This document shows positions 33,187-43,654 of a DNA stretch of 64,000 nt, piece by piece. The position numbers and the translations under genes are program-made. The DNA is taken from contig NC_089490.1 of the NCBI RefSeq assembly GCF_036850765.1, positions 275,356,482 to 275,420,481 of the forward strand, read 5' to 3'. Numbering within the stretch: the stretch's first letter is position 1; each line of letters starts with the position of its first letter. The DNA comes from Saccopteryx bilineata. Its lineage: Eukaryota > Chordata > Mammalia > Chiroptera > Emballonuridae. The notes beneath the pieces are model-generated. The model saw nothing but the letters and a program-made list of their open reading frames with translations. It was not told where the DNA came from and ran no database searches.

Positions 33187-33895
33187 TGTAAAGCCAGTAG
33201 CCACGGCCACCACCACAGCTGCCTGACCCATGCAGGTTTGCATTTGATTTGGATGGACGGTAATGAAACAACGGAACCAAGAACTGGTGGGCTGTTACCT
33301 TTAATCCTAGCTTGCACCCGGCGAGCAAGTAAAAACACACACTGGGCTCCAAAACCCACTCATTCAGTGTTCACAAAGCTACTGACTTATCTGAGTTTCC
33401 TAGAATCAAAGGTTTCCAGCTCACCAGTCTTATTCACCTCTGTTCCCATCTCCTTCTCTCTGCACAAACTTTACACAAACTGGCTTCTCCTTCAACACTC
33501 CTCCATCTTGGCTGCTTTTCCTGTCCTCCACCATGTAGCCTCTCTCTGCTCTCCTCTCTGTTCTCTCCTCTAATGCTAATCTCAGGAACTGAGAGAAATC
33601 AAGCTCCCGGTCTGCCCCCATTTTATGGTGTAGAAATCAAAACCTTTAATCCAATATACAAACAAGGAAGTCTCTGATACAAAGTCACTTATCTGAGGCA
33701 TAATGGGATTCCTCATGAGAGTACACCACCCCACATCATGCAATCAGTCCAGGGTGTAGGGAAAAGCTTAGTCTAAAAACTAAGCCTTAGGCTACCTGGC
33801 CTGCTTACAGCCTGTCCCCCACACCCAATACAAATTATAAGCAAGCAAACATATACATCATATTTACAAACTTATTTGACCAACAGGGGGTAAGC
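33187..33895 (-). mobile_element. Solo LTR, family X (copy 1)
   Basis: This 709 bp LTR, read on the minus strand, starts TGTTGGTCAAATAAGTTTGT and ends ...TACTGGCTTTACA. The flanks are GGGGG on both sides (33182-33186 and 33896-33900), a 5 bp target duplication. A TATA-like CATAAAA in sense orientation lies at 33620-33626. No gag-pol-env sequence is attached, so it is a recombined solo LTR. Relative to the two sister copies it has ~45 bp of extra sequence near 33565-33612. The family name is not recognised. Confidence 0.85.
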
Positions 33896-34226
33896 ACAGT
33901 GGTGGTTGGCAATGGGTTTTCCTAGACCCCCAAGAGAGGACTCTAATGTGGCAACTTGGGAAGGTGGAGGTTTTTATTTTATTTTTTTTAATTCTCTGTA
34001 AAACATATGTGGAGAATAAAATTAAATCTTTAATTTTGATAACATTAGCAGATTACATAAGGGAAAAACCGATTTCTTATGTGAAAGATTACCATATAAA
34101 AGGTTGTTGGTCTCTAAAGCTGTGCTAGTCATTGAGTAATATCAATAAATAAAAGTTATAGACATCTTCCATCTCAATCACAAAGGGCTGAGGTCAGAGA
34201 AACATACTTCTAGTTAAGAAGAGTAT
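33896..34226. other. Unique sequence between solo LTR and MITE
   Basis: A+T-rich sequence with no recognisable gene or element. Confidence 0.4.
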
Positions 34227-34227
34227 A

Positions 34228-34464
34228 CTGCTCACAAAAATTAGGGGATCAGGTAACAAGCAGATACTCCAGTACTTTCAGCCTTTTGTAGAGTGCATTC
34301 TCACCAATGAAATTAAAGTTGGTTTTGCATCTCATTTGCATAATCATACAACTTTCTTTGACTTGTCGTTTGCTTTTCTGATATTCTTGTTTGATAAAAA
34401 AATCAAATGTTTTTTTTTATCGCTTCATATTCATTTTAAAATAGCCCCTAATTTTTATGAGCAG
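34228..34464. mobile_element. Mariner-type MITE
   Basis: A 237 bp element with terminal inverted repeats of about 22 bp. The left end reads CTGCTCACAAAAATTAGGGG; the right end, reverse-complemented, reads CTGCTCATAAAAATTAGGGG. Both sides are flanked by TA (34226-34227 and 34465-34466), the Tc1/mariner target. There is no coding capacity; the middle is A+T-rich with a poly(T) run. It must have been moved in trans by a mariner transposase. Confidence 0.9.
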
Positions 34465-34535
34465 TATATTTATTAAGTAGAAGCTCATACATCGTTATGT
34501 GACACACATACAGATTTTTGTAGTGCGTAGACCTG

Positions 34536-35088
34536 TTAGCCAAGGTTGGGAAGAAACAAATGGTAAACATTCATGATCGTGAATGGTTTTTGTGTTACTA
34601 ATGTTGCATGATGACAAAGCTCTTGCCAGCTCTGCTGTGTTTCATACTTCTTGTAGCATGTCTTCTGTGACATCAGTTTTCTTTCTGAAATGGTGAAATA
34701 TGCATCTGGTGTTTTATTTCTCTCTTCTTTTTTGCCACTGTTTTTAGCAAAATTCAGCTGAGTTTCTATCAATTCAACCTGCTTCTTAAGCTATTTTTTG
34801 CCTTTCCCACAAAACAGAAGGTTAACACAATTTGCTGAAATTCAGTGTCTTCCTTTCTTTTATCTTCCTTTAGCTCCCTAGTCTTTGACATTTGTTTTTC
34901 TACCCTATCCCACTAGATTTTGTCTGGTGAAGTATCCCATAGTGAGAGATGTAATCAGAATTTATAAATCTGACAAAGACATCTACTGCTCGAAGTAACA
35001 TTGCCTCCATGTCCCTGACAGGTAATCCTTCCCAGGGATGGTCCTTATCGGGGCCAATCTTATCCACTCCTAAACTCACGTTACACAT
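34536..35088 (-). other. Unrecognised minus-strand open frames
   Basis: Two adjacent frames (35088-34900 and 34772-34536) have protein-like composition, including PWEGLPVRDMEAMLLRAVDV and a Lys/Glu/Gln-rich piece with KKEERNKTPDAYFTISERK. They are in different frames with stops between. They could be a decayed processed pseudogene or chance. No family is recognised. Confidence 0.25.
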
Positions 35089-35711
35089 CCTGACTCACCT
35101 TGAACATTTCTTCTTTCGCATACCCTCTCCTGAGATCCTAATTCCATAACGGCTTTGAATGTGCAACTGTGGGGCAAAGATGTCAATGGAACTGTCCTAC
35201 CTCACACACTGGGACATTATTTGCATACTTTATGCTGAATTTCCCAGCCTTTCCATCTCAAATCCCCAGTCTGGCCTGCCAGTCTGAGTCATCCATAAAA
35301 GGTAGTTAGTCCCCAGGGTCTCTGCCCAGGTCATTCAGTGGTGGCTCTGAGAATGTTGACCCAGGTTCCAACTCCCTCTTGAGGAGTCACTCCGTGCTAT
35401 TTTCTGAGACCTCCTCTCTTCTCTGTTAGATATTTCTGGTCCTGTGTCACCCTTATTGATCTGACAAAAACCAAAGAATCTTCTCATTTTAATATTTTCC
35501 TTAAGAAAAGTTAGACTGAACATAGCTCATTTTCCCTTTTATATCTGAAGGCCTCAGCCCCTCTCCTGCTCCACCAGCTCTGCTTCTGCTCCTTGTGGCT
35601 CCTGATCTGATTGTGAGTCTAAAACCAGGTCAAATATGACTGCAGTTCCTTCCTGATTCCCAAGACAACTGACTGTGTGCATCAATCCCCTGACCTTCAG
35701 TTTTGTGAGTT
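35089..35711. other. Unique sequence, no gene recognised
   Basis: Pyrimidine-rich in part. 'CCATAAAAGGTAGTTAGTCC' near 35292 looks TATA-like, but no LTR boundaries could be found. Confidence 0.35.
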
Positions 35712-35826
35712 TTTTTTTCTCAAGCCTGATGAGCCCATGCTCAAGCTGGCAACCTCGGGGTCTTGAACTTGGATCCTCCGCATCCCAGTTCAACACTCTA
35801 TCTACTGCAGCACTGCCTGGTCAGGC
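35712..35826 (-). repeat. tRNA-derived SINE, third type, head fragment
   Basis: The minus strand reads GCCTGACCAGGCAGTGCTGC, a tRNA-like head and 'GATGCGGAGGATCCAAGTTC', then 'AGCTTGAGCATGGGCTCATC' and directly an A run. It matches the 5' third of the SINE at 41574-41920 and stops at an internal A-rich position. Confidence 0.75.
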
Positions 35827-35933
35827 TCCTATTAGTCTCACTGTGGGCTCTTTGGTGGTCCTTGGCTGTAGAATCCTCTTAGTTTAGTCCAAAGTTGGTC
35901 TTTCAAGATGAATGTTATCAAAATTAAATTGTA

Positions 35934-36325
35934 GCCTAGCGTGCGGAGGACCCGGGTTCGATTCCCGGCCAGGGCACATAGGAGAAGCGCCCATTTGCTT
36001 CTCCACCCCTCCGCCGCGCCTTCCTCTCTGTCTCTCTCTTCCCCTCCTGCAGCCAAGGCTCCACTGGAGCAAAGATGGCCCGGGCGCTGGGGATGGCTCT
36101 GTGGCCTCTGCCCCAGGCGCTAGAGTGGCTCTGGTCGCAACATGGCGACACCCAGGAGGGTCGCAACATGGCGACACCCAGGATGGGCAGAGCATCGCCC
36201 CCTGGTGGGCAGAGCATCGCCCCCTGGTGGGCGTGCCGGGTGGATCCCGGTCGGGCGCATGCGGGAGTCTGTCTGACTGTCTCTCCCTGTTTCCAGCTTC
36301 AGAAAAATGCAAAAAAAAAAAAAAA
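35934..36325 (+). mobile_element. VES-type SINE, 5'-truncated, with internal duplications
   Basis: The element starts inside the tRNA-like head at 'GCCTAGCGTGCGGAGGAC' and so lacks about the first 35-40 bases (A box). The B box GGTTCGATTCCC is intact. It is flanked by AAATTAAATTGTA at 35921-35933 and 36326-36338, a 13 bp target duplication, so the truncation arose at insertion. The 3' body has two short tandem duplications: a ~23 bp unit around ATGGCGACACCCAGG (36136-36183), and GGGCAGAGCATCGCCCCCTG repeated near 36184 and 36206. The A tail is uninterrupted, which points to a recent insertion. Confidence 0.92.
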
Positions 36326-36588
36326 AAATTAAATTGTAATCCACTTTGGTTCTGGGATGTGAAAGTTGGAATGTCTGCCTACTCTGTGGCCATCTTGGCT
36401 CTCCTTCCTTCCACTTTTGAGTGCTTTCTCACTTTGGAGCACCATAAAATGCTCACAACCCATCTTGTATGTTCCTGCCCCTAGCTAACCTGTTTCTAAA
36501 AAAGTAGTGACACACCAAGAAATGTGTTTGGAAAGATCCACTTTGTGGAGGGTTAATGGGTGTGTGGAGGGGTCACTGTTGCACTGAT

Positions 36589-36790
36589 CAAGCAAGGGGT
36601 TACTTGGTCTGCTGAAGGCCCGCAGTCAAGGCACATATGAGAAAGCAATCAATGAACAACTAGGGTCTTGCAATGAAAAATTGATGATTGATGCTTCTCA
36701 TCTCTCTCTGTTCCTGTCTGTCTATCCCTATCTCTCTCTCTCTTTGATCTCTCTCTGTCTCTGTGAAAATAGAAAAAGAAAAGAAAAAAA
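36589..36790 (+). repeat. tRNA-derived SINE, third type, 5'-truncated
   Basis: 'AAGCAAGGGGTTACTTGGTC', 'AAGGCACATATGAGAAAGCA', 'TGATTGATGCTTCTCATCTC' and a CT-rich tract with an A-rich tail match the 3' two thirds of the SINE at 41574-41920. No head or clear target duplication is seen. Confidence 0.8.
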
Positions 36791-37713
36791 ACAGACTGGT
36801 AGGAAAGATGAAGCCGTGGAAAGGGCTGCCCCACTCCTGGGAGTGAGCGGCAGCTTGGAGGGACTCTTGCAGTGGGGAGGAGTGCCTGATGAGTTGTGGG
36901 TTGTGGGTCCTCAGCCCCAGAAATGGAGTCCCAGCCTAGAACCCTGGAGCCTGCAAGGGGCAAACACACTGTATTTGGCTGAGAAAGGAGCCTAGATACT
37001 GTTTGAGAGAAGGAGACAGAACTCTCAGACCCAGGTTCTGTATTAAAGGGACCGCATAGAGAGCCTCGCTCCAGGAGTGGGGAGCACTGGGAGGACTCAG
37101 TTGCCTGGAGAGAGTATGGTCTCAGAGGCACAGAGGAAGACACTTTGAGGGAAGGACAACCTAACCCCTGGGCTGAATCACGCCCCAAATCTCAAGTGAA
37201 CATTTTTCCTCGGAGCAACAACACCAACAAAGGAAAGAAATTATCCTGCCCACCTGAAGATCTCCTGCTCCAGTCAGAACAAAGAGGTGTGTAGAGGCAG
37301 GCAGCACATTAGAGACACAGGTAGTGCTGGGGTCTGAGCTACACTGCCCCCCCATGCTGCTGAGTGCTTTCCTGGGGTGGGTGGGCTGGTGGTGGTGGCA
37401 GGGTGCAGCTGCAGGAGCCAGGGTGGTCTGGGAGAGTGCACGCAGGACAGCACGCAAAGGTGGAAGCCAGGCAGCTGCTGTGGAGGTCCGAGCAAGCGTG
37501 CAGGCCTGCCCAGGGCACAAGCCAGAGCAACTGCAGAGGCAGTCCAAACAGGTGCTCACAGCCCACCCACAGAGGCAAAAGCAAAGCCGGGAGCCACATC
37601 AGCCACAGCGAAGGTCAGAGCTTGCACACAATCCTGGATGGACATAATGAGCACCTAAGTAAAAAGATAACAAGCATCAAAAATGACAAAATAATAAAAA
37701 GAACCAGTCAGAA

Positions 37714-38402
37714 ATGACAAATACAATATCAGAAATGAAGACTATACTAGAAGGAATTAAAAACAGGTTGAATGAAGCAGAGGATCAAATCAGCGATTTA
37801 GAAAACAAGATAAATGGACACACAGAAGTGGAGCAGCAAATAGAAAAGAGGCTCAGAAAGTCTGAGGAAAATCTAAGGGAGCTCTGTGACAACATGAAGA
37901 GAAACAACATTTGCATCATGGGGTTCCTAAAGGAGAGGAGAAAGAACACACATAGAGAACCTGATTGAATAAACCATAGCTGAAAACTTTTCTAAATTGA
38001 TACAGAAAAATGTCACACAAGTTCAAGAAGCACAGAGAATCCCATTAAAGAAGAACCCAGAGACCTACACCAAGACACATCATAATTAAAATACAAAGGT
38101 AAGAGACAAACAATGAATACTAAAAGCTGCAAGAAAAAAGCAGTAAATCACCTACAAAGAGCCCCTATAAGGATGACATCTGATTTCTCAACAGAAACAC
38201 TTGAAGCCAAAAGAGAATGGTAAGAAATATTCAAATAATGCAGGACAAGAACCTACAACCAAGACTTCTTTGTCCAGCAAAGCTATTGTTTAAAATTGAA
38301 GGAGAAATAAAAAGTTTGTCAGACCAAAAAAAAAAAAAAAAAAAAAGTCAAGGAATTCATTGCATATCAATACTGCAAGAAACATTAAGGGGCCTGCTAT
38401 AG
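37714..38402 (+). pseudogene. L1 ORF1 remnant
   Basis: Positions 37714-37968 encode a coiled-coil piece (ISEMKTILEGIKNRLNEAED) running into the beginning of the RRM (LCDNMKRNNICIMGF), where the frame stops at TGA/TAA near 37966-37976. The C-terminal domain reappears at ~38217 (NLQPRLLCPAKLLFKIEGEI) and ends in a long A run (38324-38346). The middle of the RRM lies in other frames. It cannot make ORF1p. Confidence 0.8.
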
Positions 38403-38479
38403 ACAGAGCACAGGGGGGGAAAAATCTAGTAAAAGAGGAATGTTGATTTAAAGGAGAAAAAAAGGCAATAAACAACTGC

Positions 38480-39660
38480 ATAATAATAACAACCTTAAAT
38501 GTAAATGGATTAAATGCTCCAATCAAAAGACATAGGGTAGCTGAATTAATAAGAAGACAAGACCCGTACATATGCTGTCTACAAGAGATACATATAGTAC
38601 AAGAGATACTACCTCAAAACAAAAGATACATATAGACTGAAAGTAAAAGGATAAAAAAACATATTTCATGTAAATTGAAATGAAAAAATTCCAAGGTAGC
38701 AATACTTAAATTTGAAAAAATAGACTTTAAAACAAAGACTATAATAAAGGATAAAGAAGATCACTATGTAATGATAAAAGGAACAATTTAACTGGAAGAG
38801 ATAATCATTATAAATATCTATGGACATAATATAGGAGCACCTAAATATATAAAGCCAACTTTGATGGTGATAAAGGGAGAGTTCAACAGCAGTAGTATAA
38901 TAGTAGGAGATTTTAATACCCCACAAACATCACTGGATAGATTCCCAAGAAAGAAAATTAACAAAAAAACAGCAGAATTAAGGGACGCACTAAATCAACT
39001 GGATTATTTCATATCTTCAGAACGTATCATCCTAAAGTAGCAGAATATACATTCTTTTCAAGTGCGCATGGTATATTCTCTAGGATAGACCACATATTAA
39101 GGCATAAAATGAGTCTCAACAAATTTAAAAAGATTGAAATCATATCAAGCATCTTCTCTGACCACAATGGCATAAAACTAGAAATCAACTATAATAGAAA
39201 AACTGAAAAACACTCAAACACTTGAAAACTAAACATCATGTTATTAAATAACAAATGAGTCAACAATGAGAAAAAGAAAGAAATAAAAAATTTCCTTGAA
39301 ACAAATGAAAATGAGCATACAACTAAAAATCTATAGAACACAGCAGAAGCAGTCCTGAGAGGCAAGTTCATAGCATTACAGGCATACCTTAAGAAGCTAG
39401 AAAAAGCTCAACTAAATAACATCTAAAAGAACTAGAAAAAGAACAGTAAGTAAAGCCCAGAAGAAGTAGAAGGAAAAATAATGAGAACAGAGCATAAATA
39501 AATGACATAGAGACTAAAAAAGCAATACAGAGGATTAATGAAACCAACAGCTGGTTCTTTGAAAAGGTAAACAAGATCAATGAACCCTGAGCCAGATTCA
39601 CCAAAAAAAAAAAAAAAAAAGAGAGAGAGAGGACTCAAATAAAATTAGAAATGAGAACGG
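38480..39660 (+). pseudogene. L1 ORF2 endonuclease domain and linker, decayed
   Basis: 'TTAAATGTAAATGGATTAAA' at ~38495 encodes the LNVNGLN motif with the conserved Asn. The CLQE motif follows near 38577, then later EN segments ('GGAGATTTTAATACCCCAC' = GDFNTP near 38908, 'TCTGACCACAATGG' = SDHNG near 39155). These are the expected APE-type catalytic motifs, but stops and indels break the frame throughout. An A run and GA tract occur at 39602-39631. Confidence 0.75.
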
Positions 39661-39670
39661 AGAAGTAACA

Positions 39671-40737
39671 ATGGACACAGCAGAAATACAAAAGATTGTA
39701 AGAAAATACTATGAAGAACTGTATGCCAAAAAATTAGACAACCTAGGTGAAATGGAAAAATTCCTTGAAAAATATAATTTTTCAAAAATCAATCTGGAAG
39801 AATCAGAAAACCTAAATAGATCATTACAACAAATGAGATTGAAACAGTTGTCAAAAATAACTCCCAACAAACAAAAGCCCTGGGCCAGATGGCTTCACAG
39901 ACGAATTCTACCAAATATTCAAAGAAATACTAACTCCTACCCTTCTCAAGCTATTTCAAAAATTCAAGAGGAGGGAAAGCTTCCAAGCTCCTTTTATGAG
40001 GTGAGTATAATTCTGATTCCAAAACCAAGCAAAGACAATACAAAGAAAGAAAACTATAAGCCAATATCCCTGATGAATTTAGATGCTAAACTTCTCAACA
40101 AAATATTAACAAACCAGAGACAGCAGTACATGAAAAAAATCATACATCATGATCAAGTGAAATTTATTCTAGGGAGGCAAGGCTAGTACAACATTCATAA
40201 ATCAATGTGATTCATCACATAAACAAAAGGAAGGAGAAAAACCACATGATAATATCAATAGATGTAGAAAAGGCATTTGATAAAATCCAACACCCTTTTA
40301 TGATCAAAACTCTCAGCAAAGTGGGAATACAGGGAACATACCTCAACATGATAAAGGCCATCTATGACAGACCCACAGCCAACATCATACTCAATGGACA
40401 AAAATGAAAAGAAATCCCCTTAAGATCAGGAACAAGGCAGGGTACCCCCTTTCACCACTCTTATTCAACATAGTTCTGGAAGTTCTAGCCACAGCAATCA
40501 GGCAAGAAGAAGAAATAAAAGGCATCCAAATTGAAAAGAAGAAGTAAAACTATCATTATTTGCTAATGATGTGATATTGTACATAAAAAACCCTAAAGTT
40601 GCAGTCAAAAAACTACTAGACCTGATAAATGAATTCAGCAATGTGGCAGTATATAAAATTAATACTCAGAAACCAGAGGCATTTTTATACACCAACAATG
40701 ATCTGTCTGAAAGAGAAATTAATAAAATAATCCCCTT
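39671..40737 (+). pseudogene. L1 ORF2 reverse transcriptase domain, part 1
   Basis: 39671-40186 is open and carries the RT N-terminus (IQKIVRKYYEELYAKKLDNL) and the RT core start (IILIPKPSKD, KPISLMNLDAKLLNKIL). 40207-40407 continues with [20 protein letters not shown], where the first catalytic Asp of RT motif A is kept. The later active-site motif (normally FADD) reads F-A-N-D at 40559-40570, a GAT-to-AAT type change. The domain then breaks at a SINE insertion after 40737. Confidence 0.85.
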
Positions 40738-40947
40738 GGCCTGACCTGTGGTGGCACAGTGGGATAAAGCGTCGACCTGGAAATGCTGAGGTCGCCGGTT
40801 CGAAACCCTGGCTTGCCTGGTCAAGGCACATATGGGAGTTGATGCTTCAAGCTCCTCCCCCCTTCTCTCTCTCTATCTCTCCTCTCTCTCTCTCTCTCTC
40901 CCTCTCCTCTCTAAAATTAATAAATTAAAAAAAATTTGGGGGGTCTA
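40738..40947 (+). mobile_element. tRNA-derived SINE, short type, in L1 ORF2
   Basis: The head GGCCTGACCTGTGGTGGCAC, the B box GGTTCGAAACC near 40798-40808, 'GGTCAAGGCACATATGGGAG', a long CT microsatellite and an A-rich tail ending TTTGGGGGGTCTA. A 17 bp target duplication AATAAAATAATCCCCTT lies at 40721-40737 and 40948-40964. Confidence 0.93.
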
Positions 40948-40964
40948 AATAAAATAATCCCCTT

Positions 40965-41573
40965 CACTCTTGCAACAACAAAAAAATTAAGTACCTAGGA
41001 GTAAATTTAACCAAGGAGTTTAAAGACTTGTATTCAAAAAATTATAAAACATTGATAAAAGAAATCAAAGAAGATACAAACAAGTGGAAGCATATATCGT
41101 GTTCATGGTTAGGAAGAATAAACATCATTAAAATGTCTATATTACCCCAAAAAAATTATAAATTCAATGCCATTCCTATTAAAATACCTATGACATACTT
41201 CAAAGATATAGAACACATATTCCAAAAATTCATATGGAACCAGTAAAGAACACAAATAGCCTCAGCAATCTTGAAAAGAAGAATAAAGTGGGTGGTAACA
41301 CACTTCCTGATATCAAGTTATACTACAAGGCCATTGTACTCAAAACAGCTTGGTCCTGGCATAAGAACAGGCATATAGATCAATGGAACAGAACAGAGAA
41401 CCCAGAAATAAACCTGCAGCTTTATGGACAATTGATATTTGACAAAGGTGGTAATAGCATACAATGGGGTAAAGACAGTCTCTTTAACAAATGGTGTTGG
41501 GAAAATTGGACATCTACCTGCAAAAAAAAATGAAACTAGACCACCAACTTACACCATTCACAAAAATAAACTT
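40965..41573 (+). pseudogene. L1 ORF2 reverse transcriptase domain, part 2
   Basis: After the SINE the ORF2 sequence resumes with 'AAGTACCTAGGAGTAAATTT' (KYLGVNL), then [14 protein letters not shown] (41028-41246) and [20 protein letters not shown] (41234-41533), standard conserved stretches downstream of the RT core. Frames change near 41245. Confidence 0.8.
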
Positions 41574-41920
41574 GCCTGACCAGGCGATTGTGCAATGGAT
41601 AGAGCGCCGGACTGGGATGCGGAAGACCCAGGTTCGAGACCCCGAGGTCGCCAGCTTGAGCACGGGCTCATCTGGTTTGAGGAAAAAAAGAAAAATAAAG
41701 CTCACCAGCTTGAGCCCAAGGTTGCTGGCTCAAGCAAGGGGTTACTCGGTCTGCTGAAGGCCCACGGTCAAAGCACATATGAGAAAGCAATCAATGAACA
41801 ACTAAGGTGCTGCAACGCACAACGAAAAAACTAATGATTGATGCTTCTCATCTCTCTCCGTTCCTCTCTGTCTATCCCTGTCTATCCCTCTCTCTGACTC
41901 TCTCTCTGTCTCTGTAAAAA
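41574..41920 (+). mobile_element. tRNA-derived SINE, third type, in L1 ORF2
   Basis: The head GCCTGACCAGGCGATTGTGC and 'AATGGATAGAGCGCCGGACT' carry the A-box region; the B box is GGTTCGAGACC near 41631-41641. A long body follows ('AAGCAAGGGGTTACTCGGTC', 'GAGAAAGCAATCAATGAACA'), then a CT-rich tract and an A tail. The interrupted L1 reads CACAAAAATAAACT before and ...AATAACTCAAAATGG after, so an ~11 bp A-rich target duplication is present with one change. This is the most complete copy of this type in the window. Confidence 0.92.
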
Positions 41921-41929
41921 AAAAATAAC

Positions 41930-42869
41930 TCAAAATGGATAAAAGACATAAATTTAAGTCATGAAACCATAAGCATCCTAGAGGAAAACACAGGCAATAA
42001 GCTCTCTGACATCACTCACAGCAATATATTTGCTGATTTATCTCTATGGGCAAGTAAAATAAAACACAGGATAAACAAATGAGACTATATCAAAATAAAA
42101 AGCTTTTGCACAGCAAAAGACAATATGAACAAAATAAAAAGGCAAACCACACAATGGGAGAACATATTCGACAATACATCTGGTAAGGGGTTAATAACCA
42201 AAATTTATAAAAAACTTGTAAAACTCAACACCAGGAAGATAAACAATCCAATCAAAAAATGGGTAAAAGAAATGAATAGACATTTCTCAAAGAGTCCATA
42301 TATGATAGATGGCCAATAGGCCTATGAAAAAACGTTCAACATTAGTAATCATTAGAGAAATGCAAATTAAAACCACAATGAGATATCACCTCACACCAGT
42401 CAGAATGGCACTCATTAACAAAACAACACATAATAAGTGCTGGAGAGGATGTGGAGAAAAAGGAACCCTCCTGCACTGCTGGTGGGAATGCAGACTGGTG
42501 CAGCCTCTGTGGAAAACAGTATGGAGATTCCTCAAAAAATTAAAAATGAAATTGCCTTTTGACCCAGCCATCCCATTTTTAGGAATATATCCCAAGAACA
42601 CTACATCAATGACTCAAAAGGAGAAATGCACCCCCATGTTTATGGTAGCATTGTTTACAATAGCCAAGATCTGGAAACAGCCCAAGTGTCCATCAGCGGA
42701 CAAGTGGATTAAAAAGCAGTGGTACATATACACAATGGAATACTATGGGGCCATGAAAATGAAGGAAATCTTACTTTTTGCAACAACATGGATGGACCTG
42801 GGAAGTATTATGTTACATGAAATTAGCCAGGTAGAGAAAGAAAAATACCATATGACTTCATATATTTGA
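41930..42869 (+). pseudogene. L1 ORF2 C-terminal region with Cys-rich motif
   Basis: Sequence resumes at 'ACTCAAAATGGATAAAAGAC'. The last open piece (42309-42869) contains [20 protein letters not shown], then the Cys-rich motif [18 protein letters not shown] (42438-42491), then [15 protein letters not shown] and [20 protein letters not shown]. These are the well-conserved ORF2p C-terminal features. The Cys and His ligands are kept, although the upstream protein is destroyed. Confidence 0.85.
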
Positions 42870-43106
42870 GGAATCCTATGAACAATATGAACTGAGGAAC
42901 AGAATAGAGACACAGGTGGGATCAAAGGGTCCAGAGGGAAAGCAGACTGAGGGAAAGGGGATGATAGGATAGGATGAGAGCAGAAAAGCAAAACTGGGAG
43001 GGGGCGTTGTAGGGAGTAGGGCAAGGGGGACATGGTGGGGAACACGAGTGAGGGGGGAGATATTTGGGGGAACACTAGAATCTATGTACACCTAATAAAT
43101 TTTAAA

Positions 43107-43180
43107 AATGGAAGAAAGGAAGGAAGGAAAGAAGGGAGGGAGGGAGGGATTGAGGGAGGGAAGGAGAGAAGAAGAAAGGA
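43107..43180. repeat. (GGAA/GGGA)n purine simple repeat after L1 3' end
   Basis: GGAAGGAAGGAAAGAAGGGA-type units directly follow the L1 3' end and probably grew from its A-rich tail. Confidence 0.85.
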
Positions 43181-43654
43181 CCCAGGAGCCAACCTAAAAG
43201 AGCTCTCAGGTTAAAACTAAAGGGATTTGAGCAATGAAATAAATAATGACAAAATTTTAAATAGATTTTTGCAAGTGCATAAATAAGTGATTGAATAAAT
43301 AAAGTGGTAAATCCTCCATACAGACAAATTCTAATTACTAATATAGAAGGAATGAGAAAAATTAAAAATCACCAGTAGAACACCAGAATATAAATTTTTG
43401 CTAGCAAAGTCCATCAGTGAATGCCAACATTAATGAGCAATAAACATTAATAAGCAAAAACAAAATAAAAAGAGAAAAATGTTATTTATATAGCCTCAAA
43501 GTATCTCCCCCAAATTAAAGAGAATAAAACGCAATGGAAAAACCCCATAGAACACACCTTAACCAAGTAATCAAAGCTCACATCAGCAGTTGGGTACTTC
43601 CTGATTTCACAGGCTGAGAATGACTTCTGTAGTACTTTTCCTAAAAGCTCCCTC
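43181..43654. other. Unique A+T-rich sequence
   Basis: No gene or recognisable element between the L1 tail repeat and the first solo LTR of the cluster. Confidence 0.4.

Larger units (their letters stand above)
36800..43106 (+). mobile_element. Near full-length LINE-1, inactivated, host to two SINEs
   Basis: Sense order: G+C-rich 5' UTR (36800-~37640), broken ORF1 (~37714-38402), broken ORF2 (~38480-42869) and a 3' UTR ending 'CCTAATAAATTTTAAAAATG' near 43106. Removing the SINEs at 40738-40947 and 41574-41920 leaves about 5.7 kb. Many stops and frameshifts separate the recognisable domains. The 5' boundary is an estimate, because a truncated SINE tail abuts it. It is followed by a GGAA/GGAG-rich simple repeat. 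The 3' half is very similar to the truncated L1 at 54.28-55.48 kb. Confidence 0.85.

Noticed and set aside
33145..33573. 142-codon plus-strand open frame
   Set aside because: Falls inside a solo LTR in antisense; the sister LTR copy at 56484 has a corresponding broken frame, so there is no sign of selection for protein.
35912..36484. 190-codon plus-strand open frame
   Set aside because: It lies almost wholly in the SINE at 35934-36325 and its tail; the same G+C-rich SINE body gives similar frames at 27.1, 52.4, 58.9 and 59.8 kb.
36649..37559. Minus-strand open frames of 179 and 132 codons
   Set aside because: They run antisense through a SINE remnant and the G+C-rich 5' UTR of the L1 at 36.8-43.1 kb; low-complexity composition, no family match.
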